This document shows positions 41,008 through 49,451 of a DNA stretch of 57,545 nt, in pieces; within the stretch, counting starts at the first letter, position 1, and every line of letters starts with the position of its first letter. Source of the stretch: Bacillus hominis (GTDB taxonomy: Bacteria > Bacillota > Bacilli > Bacillales > Bacillaceae_G). Where the stretch lies: assembly GCF_018332515.1 (NCBI RefSeq), contig NZ_BOQD01000002.1, forward strand, positions 1 through 57,545, given 5' to 3'. The notes beneath the pieces were generated by a model, which was not told where the DNA came from, did no database searches, and saw only the letters and a program-made list of their open reading frames with translations. The translations under genes were made by a program, and so were the position numbers.

Positions 41008-41697
41008 ATGAAAGATGCATATGAACTATTTTTAAAGGAATTTAACATTGATCCGAAAGCTTTAATTGAATTTGGCATTAAAGAAACAATCAGTATTTCT
41101 GAGAAAGATATTGAAATAGAATGGTTAAACCTGCAAGAACGAATAGATGGAACGAAAAAAGAACCAGTATATGTAAGAGGATCTGGTAGAGATGCGAAGA
41201 CAACAAATTTATATATGGATTTATATAAAACCTTGTTTCCGAATGGTACTTTTTTGAAAGATAGTACAAATAATGCAGCTCCTAAACGTCTTCTTGAAAT
41301 TTATACTAACTGTAAACGTGGAAAAGAAGTGCCGAAGAAATATGAGCAAATCCTTAACTATCAAGTTTCACACATCTTTGGTCGAACTAAAAACCCATTT
41401 GCATTTAATGCACCATGGAATTTAGTATATTTGCCAAAAGTAGTGGACCCATTTACTGGGCATGAAAGTCATGGAGCTTTAACAATGGCATTTTCAAAAC
41501 AATTTAAACAACATTTCTATGATAAAGATAAAACTCATATTGAGAAGTTCAATGAAATTATGAGGAAATTAGAACCTGAAATTGTAAGTTATGTAAAAGA
41601 TGTTGACTCAAAGTTTAGTATAGAATATACAGATACGATGTTGCAAAAGTTTAAAAAGAATGTTTTAGAGGAATTTAAGCCGATTGAAGTTTTATAA
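41008..41697 (+). CDS. HNH-type nuclease, possibly a restriction endonuclease
   Basis: 229 residues, not assigned to a named enzyme. The central segment has the spacing of an HNH site: SHIFGRTKNP (His122), FNAPWNLVYLP (Asn138) and FTGHES (His152), i.e. H-x15-N-x13-H. The N-terminal half includes VYVRGSGRDAKTTNLYM and KRLLEIYTNC. Its position right after a methyltransferase remnant suggests it was the nuclease of a type II restriction-modification pair. ATG has CGAGGTGA upstream. If active with no methylase it should be harmful, so it may be silent, solitary in function, or inactivated by substitutions not obvious here. Confidence 0.6.
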   Translation: MKDAYELFLKEFNIDPKALIEFGIKETISISEKDIEIEWLNLQERIDGTKKEPVYVRGSGRDAKTTNLYMDLYKTLFPNGTFLKDSTNNAAPKRLLEIYTNCKRGKEVPKKYEQILNYQVSHIFGRTKNPFAFNAPWNLVYLPKVVDPFTGHESHGALTMAFSKQFKQHFYDKDKTHIEKFNEIMRKLEPEIVSYVKDVDSKFSIEYTDTMLQKFKKNVLEEFKPIEVL

Positions 41698-41698
41698 G

Positions 41699-41741
41699 AA
41701 ACCGCACTTAGGACAGTCATGGTGAACCGTATCATAAATAA
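41699..41741 (+). repeat. Right end of the island: inverted end plus right direct repeat (attR-like)
   Basis: AAACCGCACTTA (41699-41710) is the inverted counterpart of the left end. After nine bases comes the exact 22-bp copy (41720-41741) of the rlmH 3' end, here not coding. Beyond it the sequence AATTTTTCATTTG is presumably the original DNA downstream of rlmH. Confidence 0.82.
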
Positions 41742-41765
41742 ATTTTTCATTTGTATATAAAGAGT

Positions 41766-41804
41766 AAAAAAGACCATTGGACAAAAATTACCGATGGTCT
41801 TTTA
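41766..41804 (+). terminator. Terminator, probably the original one of rlmH
   Basis: Stem AAAAGACCAT / ATGGTCTTTT with a large loop, directly right of the island. It would have served rlmH before the insertion. Confidence 0.65.
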
Positions 41805-41921
41805 CACATTAATAGGTGATATATAGATTTTCTAAAATAAGTATGTTTCTATTTCTAAAAAAGTGTGATGTAATATGAAGAGGAAAAAAGTATAAGTAGT
41901 CATAGAAGTGAGGAATTAAAG

Positions 41922-42800
41922 GTGAAGAAGTTTAAAAAGTTTTACTTGGAGATTACGAGTGTATGTAATCTTGCGTGCAGCTTTTGTCCGCCGACGGAAA
42001 GGCAGAAGCAATTCATTTCTGTGGAGGATTTTGCGAAAAGATTAGACCAAATTAAACCTCACACAGACTACATTTATTTGCACGTGAAGGGTGAGCCATT
42101 GCTCCATCCGAAAATAGATCAACTGTTAGATTTAAGCCATGAAAAAGGGTTTAAAGTTAATATTACAACGAACGGAACGTTAATTAATAAAAGAAGGCAT
42201 AGACTGTTAAATAAGCCTGCATTAAGACAAATGAATTTTTCACTTCACAGTTTTGATGGACACCCAGGATCGCAAGATAAAGAGGGCTATGTAAGAAGTA
42301 TACTTTCTTTCATTAGAGAGGCAACAAGTGAATCTGATTTAATTGTTTCGCTACGATTATGGAATTTAACTCAGGATAATAAAACAAATGCTGAAATCCA
42401 GAAAAATAGAGATTTATTATCCATCATTGAAAATGAGTTTGGTCTATCTTATCAAATCGAAGAGAAGCTTACACCAGGAAAAGGTATAAAAATTGCGGAA
42501 CGTGTATTTATTAATCAAGATTATGAATTCCAGTGGCCGGCATTACATGAAGAAGAGGATGATGGAAAAGGTTTCTGTCATGGACTTCGTAATCAGGCTG
42601 GAATCTTAGCGAACGGAACTGTTATTCCTTGCTGTTTAGATGGTGAGGGAATTATTAATCTTGGGAATATTAATAATGACTCATTTTCTAACATTATAGA
42701 AGGTGAGAGAGCAACAAACATTGTCGATGGATTTTCGAAAAGAGTTGCAGTCGAAGAGCTATGCAGAAAATGTGGATACCGTAAAAGATTTGGAAAGTAA
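41922..42800 (+). CDS. Radical SAM protein with SPASM-like C-terminus
   Basis: 292 residues. The radical SAM cluster motif CNLACSFC (Cys15, Cys19, Cys22) is near the N-terminus, followed by HVKGEPLLHP and a TIM-barrel pattern (NITTNGTLI). The C-terminal part has a SPASM-type set of Cys residues (FCHG, IPCCLDG, CRKCGY) for auxiliary Fe-S clusters. The substrate is unknown; no peptide precursor gene is visible beside it. The start is GTG at 41922 after GTGAGGAATTAAAG. It is the first native gene right of the island. Confidence 0.85.
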   Translation: MKKFKKFYLEITSVCNLACSFCPPTERQKQFISVEDFAKRLDQIKPHTDYIYLHVKGEPLLHPKIDQLLDLSHEKGFKVNITTNGTLINKRRHRLLNKPALRQMNFSLHSFDGHPGSQDKEGYVRSILSFIREATSESDLIVSLRLWNLTQDNKTNAEIQKNRDLLSIIENEFGLSYQIEEKLTPGKGIKIAERVFINQDYEFQWPALHEEEDDGKGFCHGLRNQAGILANGTVIPCCLDGEGIINLGNINNDSFSNIIEGERATNIVDGFSKRVAVEELCRKCGYRKRFGK

Positions 42801-42804
42801 ATAT

Positions 42805-42842
42805 GAAATAAGCCCTCATAAAGCGAGGGCTTATTTTTTATT
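42805..42842. terminator. Bidirectional terminator between the radical SAM gene and pepF
   Basis: Stem AAATAAGCCCTC / GAGGGCTTATTT with loop ATAAAGC and T/A tracts on both sides. Confidence 0.87.
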
Positions 42843-44655
42843 TTTGATAAGAACGCTCTAATTCATCAATTAAGGAACCGACGTAAGAAACAGCTTTACG
42901 GATTGCATCTGGTTTTGACATGTCTACTCCAGCGTGTTTCATTAATTCAAGTGGTTTCATTGTACCGCCTGCACGGAGTACATCAAGCCAGCGATCAACA
43001 GCAGGTTGTCCCTCTTCTTTAATCATTTGAGCTACAGTAGTAGATGCAGTTAAGCCCGCAGAATATGTGTAAGAATATAAGCCCATATAATAGTGAGGTT
43101 GACGCATCCATGTTAAACCGGCGCCTTCATCAATTTCTACAGAATCTCCCCAGAATGTCGAAAGGACCTTCGTTTTTATTTCAGTTAAAGTTGTAGCTGT
43201 GAGTGCTTGCCCTTCTTCTGCTAGGGTATATACTCTTCTTTGATATTCTCCCTCAAGTAGATGGGTAACGAAGTTGTGGTAATATGTGCCGAGTAGTTGC
43301 AGAATAACCCATCTGCGCATTCTCTTATCGTTAGTAGTCGCTAGTAAATGTTGAGCTAATAGTAATTCATTCATCGTTGATGGTGCTTCAACAAAGTACA
43401 TAGATGGACGTACATTCATAATGCGCTGATTTTTATTGGCTAAATAAAAATGACCAGCATGTCCAAATTCATGAGCTAATGTGAAACATCCACGCATCGT
43501 ATTTTGCCATGTAATTAAAATGTAAGGATGGGAACCATATGGGCTAGAGCAGAAAGCACCTGTTGATTTCCCAATATTATCTGCAAGGTCTACCCATCTT
43601 TCCTTAAATCCTGTTTCGATAATCGTATTATATTCAGGTCCTAATACTTTTAAAGATTCTTGAATTAATTTACCGGCTTCCTCGTATGTGATGGTTGGAT
43701 TAAATTCAGGATCTAACGGTGCGTGTAAGTCACAGAAAAGCATTTGATCAAGCCCTAATACTTTCTTTTTTAAATCTGCAAAACGGCGCATATGAGGCGC
43801 TAATTCGTTATAAATAATATCTAGTTGGTTGTTATACATTTCAATTGGAACTTTTTGAGGTTCTAAAAGCATATGAGTAACGGACTCGTACTTGCGTAAA
43901 CGAGAAAGCGTCACTTGTTTTTTTACTTCAGTAGCATATGTTGTTGCAACTGTATTTTTATATCGTTTCAATGTGGAAACAAATGATGAATATGCTTTTC
44001 TACGTATATATGCGCTTGGAGAAAATTCGTATTTACTTTCAAATAATGCAAATGATACAGGCAAATCATTTCCCTGTTCATCTTGTATAGGAGGGAAATC
44101 CATATCGGCTAATTTAGTCATGCCGTAAATTTTATAGGGAGAACTATGAACTTCACCTAGTGTAGCAAGTGCTTCTTCTGTTTCAGGTGAAAGTGTATGC
44201 TGCCTTTTGCTCAGCACTTCTAGTAACGATTTACGGAAAGGCTCGAGTGTTACTTCCTCATTTAAATACTTTTCAATCAATCCCTCTTCAAATGAGAGAA
44301 TTTCATTATGAATAAAGGCTAGTGCTGTATGTACTTTCGTTCCTAGCGCAGAAATTTTGGAAGAGTTTGCTTGAATAGTTGGGTTTGTCCGATCAGCAGA
44401 TTCTTTTAAATTTGCATATGAGATCAGTTTTGTTAACTTCATTAAAAGCTCTTCCTCTAAAAGTAGGCAATTTAATAAAGTAGTGGAATTAGTATGTAAG
44501 TGTCCTTTAAATGAATCGAGTTTTTGTATATCATTTTCTAATATGCTTAATGCAGTATGCCACTCATCATCGGACTTGTACAAATCGGAAAGATCCCATG
44601 TTAGTTCGGTAGGAATTTCTGCACGAATAAGGCGTTTTTCGATTACATGTTTCAT
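42838..44655 (-). CDS. pepF: Oligoendopeptidase F-type M3 metallopeptidase
   Basis: 605 residues of the M3 family, which cleaves short peptides in the cytoplasm. The zinc motif is HEFGH (395-399) followed by the family's downstream Glu region (MYFVEAPSTMNELLL), and there is a C-terminal pocket HYYMGLYSYTYSAGL. ATG at 44655 follows GGGGGC. Convergent with the radical SAM gene. Its direction opposes fork movement on this arm. Confidence 0.95.
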   Translation of the reverse strand: MKHVIEKRLIRAEIPTELTWDLSDLYKSDDEWHTALSILENDIQKLDSFKGHLHTNSTTLLNCLLLEEELLMKLTKLISYANLKESADRTNPTIQANSSKISALGTKVHTALAFIHNEILSFEEGLIEKYLNEEVTLEPFRKSLLEVLSKRQHTLSPETEEALATLGEVHSSPYKIYGMTKLADMDFPPIQDEQGNDLPVSFALFESKYEFSPSAYIRRKAYSSFVSTLKRYKNTVATTYATEVKKQVTLSRLRKYESVTHMLLEPQKVPIEMYNNQLDIIYNELAPHMRRFADLKKKVLGLDQMLFCDLHAPLDPEFNPTITYEEAGKLIQESLKVLGPEYNTIIETGFKERWVDLADNIGKSTGAFCSSPYGSHPYILITWQNTMRGCFTLAHEFGHAGHFYLANKNQRIMNVRPSMYFVEAPSTMNELLLAQHLLATTNDKRMRRWVILQLLGTYYHNFVTHLLEGEYQRRVYTLAEEGQALTATTLTEIKTKVLSTFWGDSVEIDEGAGLTWMRQPHYYMGLYSYTYSAGLTASTTVAQMIKEEGQPAVDRWLDVLRAGGTMKPLELMKHAGVDMSKPDAIRKAVSYVGSLIDELERSYQK

Positions 44656-44741
44656 TTATTATAGCCCCCTTATTTTAACTATCTAAAAATATGATACTAG
44701 AAAATTCAGTTAAATGAAAATATTTAACATTTTTATACATA

Positions 44742-44781
44742 AAAAAAGAAGGACAAGCATATAAAATACTTGTCCTTCGAG
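44742..44781 (-). terminator. Terminator of guaC
   Basis: Minus-strand stem GAAGGACAAG / CTTGTCCTTC with an 11-base loop and seven T residues. Confidence 0.87.
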
Positions 44782-44794
44782 TTGAATTTGAAAA

Positions 44795-45778
44795 TTAATA
44801 TACTTTGTCACCATTGAAAATAGAGTTTTTCACGACAACATAATCTACAGTACGAATAGCGTCTAATTTTGTTCCGCCAGCGTAAGAGATAGAAGATTGA
44901 AGATCTTGTTCCATTTCGACTAAAGTGTCTTCTAAAGAACCTTTATGCTCAACGAACATTTTCTTACCTTCAACGTTTTTCTTCTCACCTTTTTGGAATT
45001 CAGAAGCTGAGCCGAAGTACTCTTTATAAAGTTTGCCATCTTTTTCGATTGTTTCCCCTGGAGACTCTTCATGACCAGCGAATAGAGAACCGACCATAAC
45101 CATAGTTGCTCCAAATCGAATTGATTTAGCTACATCACCATGCGTACGAATACCACCGTCAGCGATAATTGGCTTACTTGCAGCTTTTGCACACCAGCGA
45201 AGTGCAGCTAACTGCCAACCACCAGTTCCAAAGCCTGTTTTAATTTTAGTAATACAAACTTTACCAGGTCCAATACCAACTTTTGTTGCATCAGCACCAG
45301 CGTTTTCTAATTCTCTTACCGCTTCTGGAGTTCCAACGTTTCCAGCGATAACGAAGCTTTCTGGTAAATGTTTTTTAATATGTTGAATCATGTTGATCAC
45401 AGCATTAGAGTGACCATGTGCGATATCGATTGTAATGTATTCAGGTGAAAGTTGCTCAGCAGCTAATTGTTGCACGAATTCGTACTCGTCTTCTTTAACA
45501 CCAACGCTGATTGAAGCAATTAATCCACGTGATTGCATATCTCTAATGAATGAGATTCGTTTCTCTGGTTGGAAACGATGCATGATATAGAAGTAATTAT
45601 TTTCAGCTAAATAAGTTGCGATTCTTTCATCTATAATCGTTTGCATATTTGCAGGTACGACAGGTAATTTAAATTTATGTTTTCCTAAAGTGACAGTTGT
45701 ATCACACTCTGATCGGCTATTTACAATACATTTTGCAGGAATTAATTGAATGTCTTCATAGTCAAATACGTTTTCCAT
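44795..45778 (-). CDS. guaC: GMP reductase
   Basis: GuaC converts GMP to IMP with NADPH, recycling guanine nucleotides to adenine. 327 residues, IMPDH/GMPR barrel with the catalytic-loop Cys in [15 protein letters not shown], the phosphate site [19 protein letters not shown], and the flap [23 protein letters not shown] at 45778 is chosen; another ATG lies one codon upstream, both after AGGGGTG. Two PurR-type dyads lie in the intergenic region upstream. Confidence 0.97.
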   Translation of the reverse strand: MENVFDYEDIQLIPAKCIVNSRSECDTTVTLGKHKFKLPVVPANMQTIIDERIATYLAENNYFYIMHRFQPEKRISFIRDMQSRGLIASISVGVKEDEYEFVQQLAAEQLSPEYITIDIAHGHSNAVINMIQHIKKHLPESFVIAGNVGTPEAVRELENAGADATKVGIGPGKVCITKIKTGFGTGGWQLAALRWCAKAASKPIIADGGIRTHGDVAKSIRFGATMVMVGSLFAGHEESPGETIEKDGKLYKEYFGSASEFQKGEKKNVEGKKMFVEHKGSLEDTLVEMEQDLQSSISYAGGTKLDAIRTVDYVVVKNSIFNGDKVY

Positions 45779-45793
45779 CATTTACACCCCTAA

Positions 45794-45835
45794 AATACGA
45801 ATATTTTATTTTTATTGATTAAAAATGTTCGTCCA
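45794..45835. promoter_or_regulatory. PurR-like operator proximal to guaC
   Basis: Inverted cores CGAAT (45798-45802) and GTTCG (45827-45831) with 24 bp between them, the same spacing as at purA, inside flanking A/T tracts. GMP reductase belongs to the PurR regulon in B. subtilis. Confidence 0.62.
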
Positions 45836-45925
45836 TAGGATAATTTACATCATTTTTATGAAGAAGTCAAAGATTTTCTTAACGTTTTTTTTGAAAGAAG
45901 CCAATATCTTTTAAAAATAACGTTA

Positions 45926-45967
45926 AAAACGAATTTAAATAGTTTTTATATGCATAATGTTCGTTTA
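45926..45967. promoter_or_regulatory. Second PurR-like operator, between guaC and the lipoprotein gene
   Basis: Inverted cores CGAAT (45930-45934) and GTTCG (45959-45963), again 24 bp apart. The right box read in reverse is ATAAACGAACATT, one mismatch from AWWWCCGAACWWT. The centres of the two dyads are 132 bp apart. Confidence 0.62.
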
Positions 45968-46050
45968 TAAAAAAAGTAAGGAAAGTTGCGATAATTGCAT
46001 AAAATTGTATGTGTGCTTTTTATTTTGGGTGAAGGGGCTGGGGAAATACT

Positions 46051-47046
46051 ATGAAAAAGTTAATACTAACAATAGGAATAACTTTGTTGGTTGTTGCTGG
46101 ATGCAGCAATAATGATGCATTTGATAAGGCGAAGAAGCAAGGAGATTTAGCACTGGAAAATAAAGAATACGATAGAGCAGTCGCATCTTTTGAATTAGCA
46201 TTAAAAGAAAATAAGGATGACCGAGAAGTAAGGCTGAAGATGAATCAAACGAATAAAATGATTGAAGTATTGCAGGAAAGTAATATAGACCGGGCAATTT
46301 CGTTATTGAGAGAAATTGAAAATGATTCTGCTAGTTCAGTTATATTGGCCAAACAAGCAAAAGAAAAACGAGAAGTTTTAGCTAATCAAAAAGATGAGGA
46401 AGAAAAATATAAGCAAATGCTTGCTCAAGTAGAGGAGTTGAAAAACCAACAGAAGTTTGTGGATGTAAAAGAGCAACTGAACGTAATTATTAGGGAAACG
46501 AAAGGGAAAGAACAGTTTAAAGTATATTATCAAAATGCGAATGAACAAATTACACAGATTGTGCCGAGGGCAATAGATGTAGATAAAAGAAAAGATGAGA
46601 ATCTTAAGGAAGAAAAAGTAAAAGAAGAAAATAAAAATGAAGAGAAGCCGAAAGTAGAAGAGCCTAAGAAAGAAAGTGCTATTACCGGTCAGAAGGTAGA
46701 GTATATTACTAAATTAAATAGTATTGAGGAGAGTTTGAAGAAACTCGATTACTTATATGAGAAAGGAATTACAACTGAAATGAAAGAGGGTGAGAGCAAA
46801 AGATACGAGGCATGGGATAACGCATTAAATGAGATTTATGGTGTTTTAAAAATGCAACTTCCTACAAAGGAAATGAACACTTTGAGAGAGAAACAGCGTG
46901 AATGGATTACGTATCGAGATCAAAAGGCGGAGGAAGCTTGGAATGAATCCGGACAGGGGACATTGTCAGGTTTAGCAAGTATTTCATCGAATGTAAATAG
47001 TACGAAGGAAAGGTGCTATCAGTTAGTTGAACAGTATATGAAGTGA
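46051..47046 (+). CDS. Lipoprotein with TPR-like repeats and C-terminal LprI domain
   Basis: 331 residues. A lipoprotein signal (MKKLILTIGITLLVVAGC, Cys18) is followed by TPR-like helices (about 24-80, QGDLALENKEYDRAVASFELALKE). Then come a charged coiled-coil, a Lys/Glu-rich linker (about 175-215), and a C-terminal LprI-type domain (about 220-331, LREKQREWITYRDQKAEEAW...GTLSGLASISS...R). LprI of Mycobacterium binds lysozyme, but the domain is widespread and the role here is unknown. ATG has GGGGCTGGGG upstream. Divergent from guaC. Confidence 0.83.
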   Translation: MKKLILTIGITLLVVAGCSNNDAFDKAKKQGDLALENKEYDRAVASFELALKENKDDREVRLKMNQTNKMIEVLQESNIDRAISLLREIENDSASSVILAKQAKEKREVLANQKDEEEKYKQMLAQVEELKNQQKFVDVKEQLNVIIRETKGKEQFKVYYQNANEQITQIVPRAIDVDKRKDENLKEEKVKEENKNEEKPKVEEPKKESAITGQKVEYITKLNSIEESLKKLDYLYEKGITTEMKEGESKRYEAWDNALNEIYGVLKMQLPTKEMNTLREKQREWITYRDQKAEEAWNESGQGTLSGLASISSNVNSTKERCYQLVEQYMK

Positions 47047-47098
47047 TAGAGGTTTATTTTTATAATGGAATAATTTTTTGAAATAGAAAATTTCTATA

Positions 47099-47132
47099 TA
47101 AAAAGGTGGATCACGAATGATTCGCCTTTTTA
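47099..47132 (+). terminator. Terminator after the LprI-domain lipoprotein gene
   Basis: Stem AAAAGGTGGATCA / TGATTCGCCTTTT with G-U pairs, followed by T. Confidence 0.75.
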
Positions 47133-47238
47133 TGTGAGCTTTCAAGTATAATGAATAAGGTGATAATAACGTATATGATGATTCATTGATAGGAAAAGCG
47201 AAAAAAGAAAATAATATAGAATAAAAAGAGGTTAATAT

Positions 47239-48684
47239 ATGAGTAAAAAAAGTTTTTCTGATTATGCATTAAGTAAAGAAATTGTAAGAGCACTTACTGG
47301 TTTAGGATACGAACATCCAACGGAAGTGCAAGGAGAGGTTATTCCAGTTGCCTTACAAAAGAAAGACCTTGTCGTGAAATCGCAGACTGGAAGTGGAAAA
47401 ACCGCTTCATTTGGCATACCACTTTGTGAAATGGTGGAGTGGGAAGAGAATAAGCCCCAAGCTTTAGTTTTAACACCGACGAGAGAGCTTGCGGTGCAAG
47501 TAAAAGAAGATATTACGAATATAGGCCGCTTCAAAAGGATTAAGGCTGCTGCAGTTTATGGTAAATCTCCATTTGCACGTCAAAAATTAGAGTTAAAGCA
47601 AAAAACACATATTGTAGTTGGGACTCCTGGCCGTGTGTTAGATCATATTGAAAAAGGTACTCTTTCTTTAGCGTGTTTGAAGTATTTAGTTATTGATGAA
47701 GCAGACGAAATGCTGAATATGGGCTTTATCGATCAAGTAGAGGCAATTATTGACGAGTTACCTAAAAAACGAATGACAATGTTATTTTCGGCAACACTTC
47801 CAGAAGATGTTGAAAAGTTATCTCGTAAGTATATGGATTCGCCAACGCATATTGAAATTAAGGCTGCCGGGATTACAACAGATAAAATTGAACATACACT
47901 TTTTGAGACGAGAGAAGAGGAGAAGCTTTCACTTCTTAAAGATGTAACAACGATTGAGAATCCAGATAGTTGTATTATTTTTTGCCGTACACAAGAAAAT
48001 GTAGATCACGTATTTAAACAGTTAGATCGAGTTAACTATCCTTGTGACAAAATACATGGTGGTATGGTACAAGAAGATCGTTTTGAAGTTATGGACGATT
48101 TTAGAAAAGGAAAGTTCCGTTATTTAGTAGCGACAGACGTAGCAGCTAGAGGAATTGATATTGATAATATTACACATGTTATTAACTATGATATTCCATT
48201 AGAAAAAGAAAGTTATGTACATCGTACGGGAAGAACGGGACGAGCTGGTAATAAAGGAAAAGCTATTACATTTATAACGCCGTATGAAAATAGATTTTTA
48301 GAAGAGATTGAGGAGTACATCGGCTTTGAAATTCCAAAGGCACTTGCACCTTCAAAAGAAGAAGTTATGAAAGGGAAAGCGGTATTTGAGGAAAAGATAC
48401 ATGCTAAACCAATTATAAAGAAAGATAAAAATGCGGACCTAAACAAAGGAATTATGAAATTGTACTTTAATGGCGGGAAGAAAAAGAAAATTAGGGCGGT
48501 AGATTTCGTCGGTACAATTGCTAAAATTAAAGGTGTGACAGCAGAAGATATAGGCATTATTACAATACAAGACAATGTTTCTTACGTTGAAATATTAAAT
48601 GGAAAAGGACCACTTGTTTTAAAAATCATGAAAAATACAACGATTAAAGGGAAACAATTAAAGGTTCATGAAGCAATTAAGTAA
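47239..48684 (+). CDS. dbpA: ATP-dependent RNA helicase DbpA
   Basis: A DEAD-box helicase specific for 23S rRNA during 50S assembly. 481 residues: motif [24 protein letters not shown] (153-156), SAT, motif [12 protein letters not shown], and a C-terminal RRM-like DbpA RNA-binding domain (about 405-480, [30 protein letters not shown]). That last domain separates DbpA (YxiN) from other DEAD proteins. ATG is preceded by AAAAGAGGT. Confidence 0.95.
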   Translation: MSKKSFSDYALSKEIVRALTGLGYEHPTEVQGEVIPVALQKKDLVVKSQTGSGKTASFGIPLCEMVEWEENKPQALVLTPTRELAVQVKEDITNIGRFKRIKAAAVYGKSPFARQKLELKQKTHIVVGTPGRVLDHIEKGTLSLACLKYLVIDEADEMLNMGFIDQVEAIIDELPKKRMTMLFSATLPEDVEKLSRKYMDSPTHIEIKAAGITTDKIEHTLFETREEEKLSLLKDVTTIENPDSCIIFCRTQENVDHVFKQLDRVNYPCDKIHGGMVQEDRFEVMDDFRKGKFRYLVATDVAARGIDIDNITHVINYDIPLEKESYVHRTGRTGRAGNKGKAITFITPYENRFLEEIEEYIGFEIPKALAPSKEEVMKGKAVFEEKIHAKPIIKKDKNADLNKGIMKLYFNGGKKKKIRAVDFVGTIAKIKGVTAEDIGIITIQDNVSYVEILNGKGPLVLKIMKNTTIKGKQLKVHEAIK

Positions 48685-48686
48685 AC

Positions 48687-48727
48687 AAAAAAACTATCCA
48701 CTTCAAACAGGTGGATAGTTTTTTGTT
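48687..48727. terminator. Bidirectional terminator between dbpA and the DUF1836 gene
   Basis: Stem AAAAAACTATCCAC / GTGGATAGTTTTTT with A and T tracts. The arms resemble DnaA boxes, but the symmetric hairpin and T-run explain them as a terminator. Confidence 0.87.
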
Positions 48728-49287
48728 TAAGATTCTTTGAGATCATCGACTAGTTTCTCTGCTAAACGTCTATACATATTACTCATAGTCACGAAGGATG
48801 TTAGTAATAAAAACTTTTCTAGTGTTGGATCTTCTAAGGAAGAAACCTCGTTTACTTCCGTAACACGGTTATTTACGTCTTGCTTAAAGCTTTCAACATT
48901 GGTTTCAGTAAGAGAAAGATAATCTTTATATAGAGTATTTAATTCGAATGTATCATCATTTATTAACGGTGCATTTATATTTTCTAAGGAGCTTTTTATA
49001 TCATTAATGGAAAGAGCTCCTTTTAATTGATAAATTAAGCTGATTAAAATCATATGCTCTTTTGAATACTTTTTATTTTTGATAGGGATGAATAATTTCC
49101 CTTTTGCGTAATTGTTAATCATTGTTTTTGTTAATACTTTTTCATCATCAGTTCTCGTTGTATCCGCATAAGTATTCTCAAATAGTTGGACAACTTGGTC
49201 TACATATAAGTCGACATTTGGGATATCCTCAAGTTTAATACTTTTTTCTAAATGTAATGATTCAAGTAATTTATTTATATTTTCCAC
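48727..49287 (-). CDS. DUF1836 domain protein
   Basis: 186 residues. The DUF1836 signature is clear in the middle: VLTKTMINNYAKGKLFIPIKNKKYSKEHMILISLIYQLKGALSINDIKSSL. This looks like a MerR-like winged helix, so a DNA-binding role is likely but untested. The C-terminus is helical (FLLLTSFVTMSNMYRRLAEKLVDDL). Start GTG at 49287 after GAGGGGT. Transcribed toward dbpA. Confidence 0.82.
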   Translation of the reverse strand: MENINKLLESLHLEKSIKLEDIPNVDLYVDQVVQLFENTYADTTRTDDEKVLTKTMINNYAKGKLFIPIKNKKYSKEHMILISLIYQLKGALSINDIKSSLENINAPLINDDTFELNTLYKDYLSLTETNVESFKQDVNNRVTEVNEVSSLEDPTLEKFLLLTSFVTMSNMYRRLAEKLVDDLKES

Positions 49288-49375
49288 GTAGAACCCCTCA
49301 CTTTTATAACTTAGTGGAACTTAATGTTTAGTATATCTTTAAATATGGTATTACGAAACAAATGAAATGTAAATG

Positions 49376-49404
49376 TTGACCCGCACGAATGATACGTATA
49401 TAAT
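49376..49404 (+). promoter_or_regulatory. Promoter of the hemolysin III-family gene
   Basis: TTGACC (49376-49381), 17-bp spacer, perfect TATAAT (49399-49404). Confidence 0.78.
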
Positions 49405-49433
49405 TACATGTAGTTATTAAAACTACATGTAAT
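49403..49433. promoter_or_regulatory. Operator-like dyad overlapping the -10 of the hemolysin III-family gene
   Basis: Perfect 13-bp arms ATTACATGTAGTT / AACTACATGTAAT with a 5-bp spacer. It overlaps the -10 hexamer and ends before the ribosome site. No T-run follows, so a repressor site is more likely than a terminator. Each arm contains the palindrome TACATGTA. Confidence 0.6.
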
Positions 49434-49451
49434 TATATGAGGGGTGTTTAT

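Larger units (their letters stand above)
37813..41741. mobile_element. SCC-like genomic island at the 3' end of rlmH (probably composite and decayed)
   Basis: About 3.9 kb bounded by exact 22-bp repeats of the rlmH 3' end (37794-37815 and 41720-41741). Inverted ends are TAAGGGCGGTTT at left (37813-37824) and, read inward, TAAGTGCGGTTT at right (41699-41710). A third degenerate copy at 39801-39832 splits it in two. Cargo: HipA-like kinase and HipS-HIRAN protein (left), methyltransferase-recombinase fusion and HNH nuclease (right). The only recombinase sequence lacks its catalytic domain, so the element is probably not self-mobile. The native rlmH terminator appears to have been pushed to 41766-41804. 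Attachment architecture is seen directly; the SCC relation is inferred. Confidence 0.75.

Noticed and set aside
48687-48727. DnaA boxes (TATCCAC / GTGGATA) downstream of dbpA
   Set aside because: They are the two arms of a symmetric hairpin with flanking A and T tracts between convergent genes, i.e. a bidirectional terminator. There is no third box.
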